Positions 1-9,160 of a DNA stretch of 64,000 bases are shown here, in pieces (the stretch's first letter is position 1; every line of letters starts with the position of its first letter). Under the pieces are notes generated by a model that was not told the DNA's origin, ran no database searches, and saw only the letters and a program-made list of their open reading frames with translations. The stretch lies in NCBI GenBank assembly GCA_026874595.1, contig CM049307.1:41610362-41674361 (forward strand), read 5' to 3'. Origin of the DNA: Sipunculus nudus (lineage: Eukaryota > Annelida > Sipuncula > Golfingiida > Sipunculidae). Made by a program: the position numbers and the translations under genes.

Positions 1-274
1 AGGAAAAACAGATGAGTGGTTTTAATATTAGGCAGCCCTGAAGTGTGAAAATAGGTTTTTAATAAAATATTGAGGTTTTTCCTTAATTTCTCAAAGGAAC
101 AAAGTCGCAAAGACCCAGTTTTCGGCTTGGTAGGTGATCTTGGGGACATCTAACACTATGCCGAATTTTGGATTCCTAGGTCTTACAGTTTCAAAATGTG
201 CCACATCTACAGACGGACGGACGACGGACAATGGACCATGACTATAGCTCAGATGACTTATAGTCAGCTGAGCT
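1..274 (-). mobile_element. AGCTCAGCTGACT-family element, 5' part (runs off left edge)
   Basis: In minus orientation, the head hairpin lies at 242-274 (arms AGCTCAG...CTGAGCT) followed by a CCGTCGTCCGTCCGTC segment. Then comes body sequence also found at 32150-32280, 32840-32960 and 49780-49880. The 3' end lies beyond position 1. No coding capacity. Confidence 0.8.
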
Positions 275-631
275 AAAAAAGGCAAATTTATGCCGCTATT
301 ATTATCCATAAAAACGTCTTTGAAGTGATCCTAAAATAAATGTACCTGTACCTAGGTACTTTCTTATGTACCTGTAACTCTACCTAGATTCTTCACTTGT
401 ACCTGGCCCCAACCCTTGTGAAAATAGTCATATTCAAGCATTTGAAAATCCAAGGGGTTAGCCAGGGGCTTGCCTAGTGCTATCACAGGAAATGGTCTGA
501 AAATTGGCTGCAGATCAATCCCAGTGTCCCTAGCTGATTCTGATATACCCATCTCTAAGGTAACCAGTCACTTAGTTAAGAAGTGGGTGTGTCCCAACCA
601 CAATCTTGACAGTGGGGTTTAAAACTGACAA
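275..631. other. Short unique intronic stretch
   Basis: This is GRWD1 intron 4 between two elements. A GTACCT-like motif recurs several times at 341-400. No gene or repeat family was recognised; a 62-codon open frame here has no protein-like features I can name. Confidence 0.6.
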
Positions 632-1170
632 AACAAGGGACCCATGGGTCACGGCGCACAGCTGAAGTTTGAAATTTTTGCAAATGCAAAATATGCAAAA
701 TATTCTATTGTAATGTTTTTCATTTATATAAGCATATGAGAAGCTAAGAGGAAAGGGGCCCTCCTACTTGGTTATAGTAAAGTTCTAAATATATGATTGC
801 AAACTAATACTCTGACAAGACTGTCATGAAGAAAAACAGTAACAGTTTTGAGATACTGTGATGCATATGAAAAATTTACAGATGGACAGGCAAGTGGACA
901 GAATGGACTTATACCTTTATCTCACTTTCAAGAGTATAATGCATTTAAGTTTATATATAAGCCTATTTTTTTAGCATATCCACTTATTCCATTAATAGTT
1001 TTTATCTGATTCATTTTTTTTATTTACAAGTGTTATAAATTTGTAATAAAAATTGAAAATATAAGTTAAAATATATATCCAGAGTGTAGCTCATATTGGG
1101 TCATATTATGCATACACATGTATTTTATTATTTTTAAATCACAAATGTTTTAACTGAATTCAAAAGGAAA

Positions 1171-2989
1171 CTAGAATACGGGTAGTCGACAAGCGACTAC
1201 TTGTATCCGCCTAAATCAGAGTGGAACGGGTGAAGTGTTGCATATTAGCATGGATGTCTGCAGCCAAATTGTGTATGTAGGTTGCGCTACCTACGAAAAA
1301 ATCCAGAAAGCTCTATACACATGCAAAACTTTGGCCCAATCGGTCAAACGGTTCCCAAGATATGAGCTTGGATATCTGCTGCATAAACTAGAATGCAGGT
1401 GGCGCCACCTGTCATAAAATCAAGAGAGCTGTCGGGGATGTATAAACTTGCAAAATTTTAGGCAGATATGTCAAACCACTGCCGAGATATGAGTGATTTT
1501 ATCCCATGGCAGACAAACAGATGGGAGCTGTGCAAACATGGCTGCAGGTGGCGCCACCAGTTTTGCATATGATAGAGAGCTATGTGAGATTTATACACAT
1601 GCAAAATTTTGGCCCAATCGGTCAAACGGTTCCCTAGATATGAGCTTGGATGTCTGCAGCGTAAACTTGATTGTAGGTGGCGCCACCTGTCATAAAATCA
1701 GAAAAGCTATCCAGGATGTATAAGCATGCCGACTTTCAGGTGAATTAGTCAAACCACTGCAGAGATATGAGTGATTTTAACCCAAGGCAGACGAACAGAT
1801 GGACACTGTGCAAACATGGTTGCAGGTGGTGCCACCATTTTCGGTGTATGTTATAAAGCTCTCCAAGGGCTACATTTGTGCAAAAAGATTTTCCTGATTG
1901 GTCAAACGGTTCCCGAGATATGAGCTTGGATGTCTGCAGCGTAAACGTGAATGTAGGTGGCGCCACCTGTCATAAAATCAGAAAAGCTATCCAGGATGTA
2001 TACGCATGCCAAATTTCAGGTGAATTAGTCAAGTCACTGCAGAGATATGAGTGATTTTAACCAAAGGCAGACAAACAGATGGACACTGTGCAAACATGGT
2101 TGCAGGTAGCGCCACCATTTTTGGTGTATGTTATAAAGCTCTCCAAGGGCTACATTTGTGCAAAAGAATTTTCCTGATCGGTCAAACGGTTCCCAAGATA
2201 TGAGCTTGGATGTCTGCAGCGTAAACGTGAATGTAGGTGGCGCCACCTGTCATAAAATCAGAAAAGCTATCCAGGATGTATACGCATGCCCAATTTCAGG
2301 TGAATTAGTCAAGTCACTGCAGAGATATGAGTGATTTTAGCCCAAGGCAGACGAACAGATGGACACTGTGCAAACATGGTTGCAGGTGGCGCCACCATTT
2401 TTGGTGTATGGTATAAAGCTCTCCAAGGGCTACATTTGTGCAAAAGAATTTTCCTGATCGGTCAAACGGTTCCCGAGATATGAGCTTGGATGTCTGCAGC
2501 GTAAACGTGAATGTAGGTGGCGCCACCTGTCATAAAATCAGAAAAGCTATCCAGGATGTTTACGCATGCCCAATTTCAGGTGAATTAGTCAAGTCACTGC
2601 AGAGATATGAGTGATTTTAACCCAAGGCAGACGAACAGATGGACACTGTGCAAACATGGTTGCAGATGGCGCCACCATTTTTGGTGTATGTTATAAAGCT
2701 CTCCGAGGGCTACATTTGTGCAAAAAAATTTTCCTGATCGGTCAAACGGTTCCCGAGATATGTGGGTTTATGTGTGGAAACAGACGCACAAACGGACGCA
2801 GAGCGCAAAGGAAAGGTCAGAGGTCAAAACAAAATCGGGGCGCAGCAGTTCACATGTGACCCGAACATAATCCCGGGTTTCGGAAAATTCCGCCCAGCGG
2901 TTACGGAGGAGTTCTCCGGACACCTACGCGGCGGCGGCGGCGTCCAGCTGAAAACATAGTATCCGCAAAACTCTGTTTTGGCGGATACA
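1171..2989 (-). mobile_element. Helentron-like element with GGTGGCGCCACC tandem core (family 1, copy a)
   Basis: Read on the minus strand, the element starts TGTATCCGCCAAAACAGAG at 2989 and ends GTATTCTAG at 1171. The 5' end holds a hairpin (TATCCGC...GCGGATA, 2957-2987). The inverted-repeat sequence returns near the 3' end (TGTATCCGCC, 1201-1211), followed by a terminal stem-loop (GTAGTCG/CGACTAC, 1182-1200). Between lie about five alternating units per strand, roughly 280 bp as a dimer of two 140-bp monomers. Each monomer carries the palindrome GGTGGCGCCACC or a variant. Repetitive open frames across the core are by-products of the repeats. No transposase is present. Confidence 0.8.
1500..2750. 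repeat. Tandem array of about 280-bp dimeric units with GGTGGCGCCACC
   Basis: Palindromes recur at about 1548, 1676, 1826, 1955, 2104, 2236, 2385, 2516 and 2665, alternating gaps of about 130 and 150 bp. Units from 1750 to 2750 are nearly identical, pointing to recent amplification or gene conversion, while the outer units have diverged. The two monomers differ in their flanks (gtaaacgtgaatgtaggtgg against catggttgcaggtgg). Confidence 0.85.
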
Positions 2990-3454
2990 ATAATGCCACA
3001 ACATGGCAGCTACAAGATTATTCCTTGAATCACTATTAAAAAGTTTTGCACATTGGAGTTTTCAGTACATGCTTAATTTTATTCACAGAAATGAAATAAA
3101 AGATTCAGTAAATTTGATAAAATAAAAACATCTTTTCAAATAAAGTATACACACTGTTAGTTGAATGAGGGACAAACAATATCATTTTGCTAATTACTAT
3201 CTCAGCTATAATTTATTACTGGAATTAATAGTCAATTTCACACCTGGTGAAGTTATTACTCTTCTAAAGTAAGGAATTACTTATCTGATGAACATCTACA
3301 CTTTCATACCAATACACCACTTTGTGGACACAATTCAATGTGCTCTTTAATCATTTTAACTCTGGTGGTACAATACAAAATCTAAAATGTAGCATAGCTA
3401 AGAATAAAATAAAATACAGAAAATTATAACATTCATCTAGTTGATGCACCATCC

Positions 3455-3482
3455 GGGGGGGGGGGGGGGGGGGGGGGGGGGG
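3455..3482 (+). repeat. Homopolymer run of 28 G
   Basis: The longest homopolymer in the window. The same place in two other family copies carries 14 C (34085-34098, 51128-51141, opposite orientation), so the run belongs to the element. Its exact length is likely unstable and may be affected by sequencing error. Confidence 0.9.
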
Positions 3483-4571
3483 AGTACAGGGCAGAGGGAA
3501 AGCCTGCTAGTAGTGGCCAAACTGAGCCAAGGCAAGCTGCCTAGGGGTCAGATACATAATGCAAGTGAAGGCTGTACTACCAGGTGGGCTAGATGTTAAC
3601 AACACTTGACATGGTGTACTGAAACTTGAATAAAAGCTACTCTTTTCAATCAATTCCTTTGAAATTTCAGATTTTAAAAGATTCAAACCTTATGTATATA
3701 TGTTGTGAAAATTAAATCAACAGTGCTTACAGGGAAAAAACGTGCCATTGCCAAAGTTGAACAAAATTTAAGGTATTGATTTTTTATTTATGCTAATAAC
3801 TTGACAAATTTGCAAAATTCAGATCTCATTTTGGGTAAACAATTGAATCTTGATTAAATAAAGTTATATATTACTGAAAAAAAGTCTCCAGCTTCAGCAA
3901 TTCTCATGTTAGTTGAGTAAATATATTTCCTGATTTTTTAAAAACTGCATTATATTTGGGTCCATAACTTCAAAATAATACCCAATACTGAACTAATTTT
4001 TGGTATGTTCATAGAAAATGTATGGAAGAAAATGAATACTAAATATGATCAAAAACAGATCAGTGGTTTTGATATTAGGCAGCCTTGAAGTATAACAATG
4101 TCTTTTTAATTACCCAATTTTCGGTATGGTAGGAGATTTGGGGGACATCTAATGGTATGCAAAGTTTTGGATTTGTAGGTCCAATGGTTTTAAAACATGC
4201 CCTGTTAAAGACCGGACAGCCGGACGACGGACAAAGGACCACGACTATAGCTCAGATGACTTATAGTCAGCTGAGCTAAAAATTAATGTGAATGTAACCT
4301 CCCAGCCTCACACCTTGCATCATATCCATTAAAATGACATGTTGCTTAAGTAATGTCAGTGAGTGGTCTATCTGAATAATTTCATAAGGTTTATGTGCAC
4401 TCAGCAGATTTCATTACAACATTCTCTGACTTAATCAAAAGACTAACAGTTCTGTTCTATATCTTCCTTCAGGTTACAGAAGTGTTTGGCATAATAAACT
4501 TTCTGAGCCTCAGTGAGTAAGGTACCCCTCTTTGTTTTGAAACAAGGATATTTTTATTATCATCAACTTAC

Positions 4572-4714
4572 ATTTGCCTCATTTGGTGACCACTGGATGT
4601 CCTCTACAGAGGCCGTGTGTCCAGCGTAAGGTCTTTGGTCTACATGCCAAGTCCCTCCTTCCTGTGGTGCCCACAGATGGATGTTTTTACTGCAGTCTCC
4701 TGTGGCTAGGCGAC
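4572..4714 (-). CDS. GRWD1: GRWD1 exon 4
   Basis: The acceptor is tgaaag|gtcgcc and the donor aaat|gtaagt, phase 1 to phase 0. The frame reads [29 protein letters not shown] and [15 protein letters not shown], closely matching the first complete WD40 blade of GRWD1 (GDC..NIHLW, GHT.SVED.QWSP). The exon was found by reading the minus strand across splice sites, because no long open frame reveals it. Confidence 0.93.
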
Positions 4715-7700
4715 CTTTCAGGAGAGAATAAAATCACATACACATATAACACCCTGATAATTTGAATATACAGTAAAACTTTGCCTACTGACCACCTCAT
4801 TTTAGTAACAACCACAAAATAACAACTACTTTTTCAAATTCTGATTTTTTCTGATCTTTATATATGACCTCGAGTAGATGATCAAATCAAAAATGTAACC
4901 ACTTTGATGTGGTCCTTTTTTTGAGATTTTACTGTACTAACTGTTGAGCTTTGTCAATCTAAAACTGATTGCATCAATTAGTTTGGAGATTTAGACAGGG
5001 ATATAAGTATTATTTCTGTCAAAATTATAAAAGTAGTGTTTTGATCCATAACTTTTTGATTGAGGTGATGCTCCCGTTGCATGAAGAAACATTGATAATG
5101 CAACTGATGATCGAACATCAAGTAAGAAGATTCTGCTTTTTGACTGGGGAGAAAATGAAACAACGTTCTTCACTGCTCAAAATTATTTTCTGAGAACAAA
5201 AATATGATATTCTTTAATAGTTTGACATTCTCCATCATGTCCCCTGACACTGCAGGCTTAACAGCTGATTGGCTGACTGGAACACTGCACCTTTCTCATT
5301 TGATATGCTGTAGCCACCGTTGCTCAGCTAAGCTGTTGGTCGAGATGCAAGAGCCGTCATTGGCAACCATTATAGCATTATACGTGAAAGTAAATTGGTA
5401 GCCTTGTGATGATAAGAAGAAACAACTGGGAAAGCACTACCCCTTGATGACCTTTCACCAAATCAAATCCCACCTTTTGTCATCATTCTGCTGTTCACAT
5501 GAAGTGACCTTCAGGCTTTAACAGGTTTACTTGCTTATGCAAGCACCAAAGCACAATTTCTTAAACATACTCAGATGTTAAATATACAGAGGCCATAACA
5601 CTTGATAAAGCCCTAGTTAATAAATTTATATTATTGCTCCTTGCACTCCTGAGAGATCATCCGTAAATAAAGCTGATTACAATAAAGAGGGCGGGCAATT
5701 GCTGATCATCAGAAGTGAAAAAATAATACTCTGAAAAACCACTTCAACCGTTTTTATTTGCAGAAATGGCCAGATGTGTACCCAAAGTCCCAAGGTATTG
5801 ACATGAGTTGAGTGATCAGGCATGACACAGGTGGGTGACTCAAATTTTGAGTCATTCTGGGCACAATTTGATTCTCAGACTTGGACCTTTACCTGAGTTA
5901 ACCCTACCCTTCTTGAATATCTATTTAGGAACATTTTTGTTTTATGTACAAGGTAACTGTTTCAAACAGTTTGCAATTATGCCTTAACTTTTCTATGTTG
6001 AGATTTCACAAATATATACAACCCAATCTGTAGATTCACATCTTTATATTCGAGTATTATCAACTTGCGGCTTGGGTTCAAAATCACAAGCTCAATATTT
6101 GCAGGGACATGTTAATTTTATGTAGCAAATATTGTCATAACCCAATAGTAATTGCAATTAGTGATGCTTTAAACTTTGTTTTACATGGATTGTGCAAAAT
6201 AGTTATTAAAACTAATGAAGGAACTATCCATGGCTCATGTGGTGGTGTTTAGTGTCTGTGGTTTATCACATAAAATATCATTCTTTACCTGCTGCAGTTG
6301 GGGACCAGTCCACAGCAAAGCCCTCTGATTGGTGACCACTGAAGGTAAACACAGGTGGCGGTGATTCTGAATTCCTTGTGTAGTTTGCCATTACCTGTGA
6401 ATCATTGACTGCATGCAAAGGTCGTGAAAGGTCAAATATGTGAACTTTGCCTTTTTCTGACCAGACTGCACCCAAATGAGTTTCACCAATAACAGTTGCC
6501 TGGAATTAGAAAAGATCACAAACTAGACACTATACAGTGGATCACACAAGTAATATCAGTTTAAGTTGCTGAATAGCAGGGTTGGCACAATCTTCCCAGA
6601 GGGAAGGGAAGAAAAAAATTCTTTCTGGAAGAAGAAAGAAATTCTTTCTTTCTTCCAGGAAGGGAAGAAATACTCTGATCCCACCATTTCTTCCCTGGGA
6701 AGAAACACAGTCACAACATACATATCATTTTTGTTTTCAAAAAGACAATCTCGGTTTGTCAAGGTTTATGAATTGTGCTGGGGGGCTTGTCTAAAGTTGA
6801 ATAATGAAGATGAACTCAACCCGAGTCCAAAGAGCCCAAGGGGTGGAATGTGATTTTTTAACAGTCTGTATGGTCTTTAGTTGAGTATTATAGATTATTT
6901 CAACTAGAATATATATACACACTAGGGGTGTTTTGTACAGTAGGAGCTAGCTTTAAGCTGAGTAATTATACTTGTAATTGGATTGAATGAATATATCAAA
7001 CCAAACTGGTTTGGTTAAGAAGGTACAGATACAGTTTGAAAATTTACACCATGTTGAGGAGATTGCTTATTTATTTGCCTATTAATAAGCGGATGTATCC
7101 TGTTCATATTTAACACTGGGGTCTCCCCAAAATGTCTTCACTTCCTTTTCCAAAAATGTATACAACAGAAAATGACTAGGATATCAAAATGTCTACAGGC
7201 AGTATTATTAATTTATCAAAAAACATTGGTCTGACTGCAAATTGTTTGCTCTGTGCCAGCCTTGGTGGTGAGACCTAGAGAATTTTGCTATACAAAGCAA
7301 CGAGGGAGATCTTGGACAACTGCAGTGCATAACCACTGTATGAGGAGGGTAGCTAGATGTTAGGTATGCTATTCTGAAGATTTCACTCACTCTGACTCTG
7401 TTCACTGAACCATTGTGTTTCATCATGGCGGACTCTAGCTCAGGTTTCTGGTCTTCATCATCATCATCACTGTCACTTTCTTCCTCATCATCATCTTGTG
7501 ACTTTTTCTTGTTCTTGTTGAGGTTACTCATCTTCATTACAATGACATTGTTAGTGTGAGCTCGCTCTGCTTGAGTCCCAGCGACGATATAACATGTCAT
7601 GGGATACTCTTCTCTGTTATCTCCCAGTGGGTCTTGGAGTATGTCAAAACTGAGGCAAGGAGCACCTGTCACATCGAATTGTAAAATAAAAGTTTTCATT

Positions 7701-8792
7701 AAAGTTTCATATTCATTATTATCTTTGATATAGCAAGTTACTTTGTTGATTCATTGCTGAAAGTCTGGAACATTATAGGATATAGATCTTTTGCATTCTG
7801 TACCTGAGAGAATGGGAGGACTATAGAACAATATAAAGATTAGATCAAATATTCTATTCATTACGATCTGTCTCAATTTAAAGTTGGACCAATGACTGTA
7901 ATCTGTCATTCTCAAAACCGAAGAAAAAATGTACAAAAATGTGGAAATTGTAGTGGATCCATCTGCAGCAATTTTATGTTCAATAAGAACAACTGGCACA
8001 CCATATTTCATGATAATGTCCATATGCTCCTGAAAAATATGGCCTTTTGCATTTTTTTATTAACATGTTGTCTTCATTCCTTCAGTGCTAAGACCTAAAC
8101 TTCTGCCCTGTAACTCAAGGAATGTAACATTGAACTCATTTCAGGTTTCCTGAGAATCCACCAGAACCTCTGGATTTTAAGTTAGAATTTGTGGATATAA
8201 TGCCTTTTAATATATTCACAATTCATGTTAGAGATATCTTGTTGAAATCAGACAGACAGCTGTTTGGAGGAATAATTTGAGCTGAAAAGGAATTATTCAC
8301 ACAAATTCGTCACTTAAAATCACTTCAGTCTTGAAAGGTTAACAAAAAAAAATAAATGGCATTTGTGAAAAGATTATTTTATAATTATATATTATTTACT
8401 TATTTATTTACTGTTACTTTTAAGTTAACTTAAGCTGAAATATTATAACTTCAAATGTAAAACCTGCATCAGTTCACCACTCTATATAAAAGCACCTAAT
8501 TTTTGTTCACTGATTATGCTTCATTAAGAATAATAAGTGGTTTAATTATCATTTATTATTTGATTTATTTTAATAATTAAATCAATGAACCTGTTTGTGC
8601 TTGGTGATACATATGATAGGCTGATTCATCACAGACAAGCTCCTCGTCAGCTTCCATAGTTTCCCCCGGCATGTACACACGACTTTCTGTGCCCTCGCCC
8701 GCCTCTTCCGCGTCTGAGCCAGACGACATGGACTCGGCATATTCCATTTCATCTCCCATGCCTTGTTCTTCCATCTTGCCATCGTCTGCCAT
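4572..8792 (-). CDS. GRWD1: GRWD1, glutamate-rich WD40 protein, 5' four exons (gene runs off left edge)
   Basis: Four coding exons (8792-8591, 7665-7391, 6499-6289, 4714-4572) join in phase to give 277 residues. Residues 1-67 are acidic and end in the family motif [11 protein letters not shown]. Residues 68-159 hold [21 protein letters not shown] and an Asp/Glu-rich stretch ending GSVNRVR. Residues 160-229 hold [15 protein letters not shown] and [10 protein letters not shown]-like EGFAVDWSP. Residues 230-277 hold [12 protein letters not shown] and [13 protein letters not shown], a WD40 blade. These match GRWD1 (yeast Rrb1) in order and spacing. The family acts in the nucleolus and nucleus: it binds ribosomal protein L3 for 60S assembly and binds histones; human GRWD1 also has a role in MCM loading. 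Human GRWD1 is 446 residues, so roughly 170 C-terminal residues should lie left of position 1. No matching exon was found in 1-4571, which is repeat-filled intron. The start ATG at 8792 opens directly into the acidic N-terminus. Confidence 0.95.
4715..6288 (-). other. GRWD1 intron 3
   Basis: A 1.57-kb intron. Apart from the small TIR element at 4771-4934, I see no gene, repeat array or conserved frame. Short open frames around 4969-5401 have no recognisable protein character. Confidence 0.8.
4771..4934. mobile_element. Small TIR element (MITE) with TA target duplication
   Basis: A 164-bp segment starts CAGTAAAACTTTG and ends GAGATTTTACTG, so the ends form an imperfect inverted repeat beginning CAGTAAAA. 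TA dinucleotides flank it (4769-4770 and 4935-4936). A second partial inverted match, GACCACCTC near the left and GATGTGGTC near the right, continues the pairing inward. TA duplication and short TIRs fit the Tc1/mariner/pogo superfamily. There is no coding capacity. Confidence 0.65.
6289..6499 (-). CDS. GRWD1: GRWD1 exon 3
   Basis: The acceptor is attccag|gcaact and the donor gcag|gtaaag, phase 0 to phase 1. The product begins [17 protein letters not shown] and ends [11 protein letters not shown], the region leading into the WD40 propeller. The coding sequence extends upstream of the first apparent methionine codon because this is an internal exon. Confidence 0.95.
6500..7390 (-). other. GRWD1 intron 2, with inverted polypurine repeat
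   Basis: The intron is ordinary except for 6589-6710. That stretch is almost wholly purine or pyrimidine blocks of GGGAAGGGAAGAAA and its complement, with a near-perfect hairpin at 6627-6656 (GGAAGAAGAAAGAA against its complement). Larger pieces (cttcccagaggg, ttcttccctggg) are also inverted, so the block can fold extensively. It may be a small foldback element; no coding sequence is seen. Confidence 0.6.
7391..7665 (-). CDS. GRWD1: GRWD1 exon 2
   Basis: The acceptor is tgacag|gtgctcc and the donor aga|gtgagt; the exon enters in phase 1 and leaves in phase 0. It encodes [17 protein letters not shown] through GSVNRVR. It includes a Lys/Asn run (NLNKNKKK) followed by about 20 almost pure Asp/Glu/Ser residues written mostly as GAT/GAA/GAC, the glutamate-rich region that gives the family its name. 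The acidic tract is a low-complexity triplet stretch and may vary in length between alleles. Confidence 0.95.
7666..8590 (-). other. GRWD1 intron 1
   Basis: A 0.9-kb AT-rich intron, with no repeat family or conserved frame that I recognise. The segment near 8340-8450 is long A/T-rich simple sequence. Confidence 0.75.
8591..8792 (-). CDS. GRWD1: GRWD1 exon 1
   Basis: This exon encodes residues 1-67 plus one base (phase 1). It begins [11 protein letters not shown], is rich in Glu/Asp/Ser, and carries [30 protein letters not shown]-type family sequence in its second half. The donor is cag|gttcat. The acidic N-terminus is typical of the family and fits binding of basic partners (histones, ribosomal protein). 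The start lies 339 bp from the start codon of the divergent coiled-coil gene. Confidence 0.95.
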
Positions 8793-9131
8793 GTTGACAT
8801 CGACGATAACACGTGCTTTCTATTTAGTTGGACTGGTTCTCTTCTCAATTCGAAGTGACGACTGCGATAGTAGGAACCAGTCTATTAAAAAATAGACTGG
8901 TTAATGTGATCAATAAATTAAAATGCATCATTTTACAACCTGTCATGCTTTATCAAAATTATTAATATTTAATGAAATTATACCAAATGTTCTGAATGAT
9001 ATAACATTAGAAATTCAGTGCAAAACATATCCTACATTTTTTAGAGATAAGAGAGAGTCTATGTAAATTTCCGCTAAAAACTAGCCAATCAGCGGACAGT
9101 TTCAAGGCTGCCTCGATACTCTGTAAACAAC
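8793..9131. promoter_or_regulatory. Divergent (bidirectional) promoter region of GRWD1 and the coiled-coil gene
   Basis: Only 339 bp separate the two start codons, so this interval must contain both 5' leaders and probably a shared promoter. A CCAAT motif in the context agCCAATcagc is at 9083-9092, about 40 bp before the rightward ATG. A perfect 24-bp palindrome is at 8877-8900 (10-bp arms CCAGTCTATT around AAAA). No convincing TATA box with correct spacing was found. Divergent housekeeping promoters with CCAAT boxes are common in animals; the shared regulation is inferred. Confidence 0.6.
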
Positions 9132-9160
9132 ATGTCGGACCAGCCGTTCTTCGAGCGGAG
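9132..9160 (+). CDS. Coiled-coil gene exon 1 (start codon)
   Basis: The exon encodes MSDQPFFER plus two bases (phase 2), followed by the strong donor ag|gtaagg. Joining to the exon at 19323 gives ...FFER-R-SRSDFPSKF without a stop. The ATG context is aacATGt. The start is favoured because it lies just downstream of the CCAAT box in the divergent promoter and its phase fits the next exon; a cDNA would settle it. Confidence 0.7.

Larger units (their letters stand above)
632..4281 (-). mobile_element. AGCTCAGCTGACT-family element, near full length, interrupted by 1171-2989
   Basis: Minus orientation. The head hairpin is at 4249-4277, followed by a CCGTCGTCCGGCTGTCCGG segment. The tail is at 632-664: the 3' inverted-repeat copy (TTCAGCTG), the palindrome GACCCATGGGTC at 639-650, and CCTTGTTT. 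The body matches 50600-52100 in inverted orientation over most of its length (for example the stretch around 690-960 against 51830-52090). Without the nested insertion it is about 1.8 kb. It carries no open frame of transposase size and so is non-autonomous. A 28-base G run (3455-3482) lies inside it. Confidence 0.8.

Noticed and set aside
364-552. Minus-strand 62-codon frame as a GRWD1 C-terminal exon
   Set aside because: It lacks WD40 features such as the GH...WD pattern and has no splice sites in the required phase.
1493-2959. Series of 60-82 codon open frames on both strands (for example MAPPTFTFTLQTSKLIS)
   Set aside because: They recur once per tandem unit and in both orientations, and break at unit junctions. 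They are by-products of the repeat, not genes.
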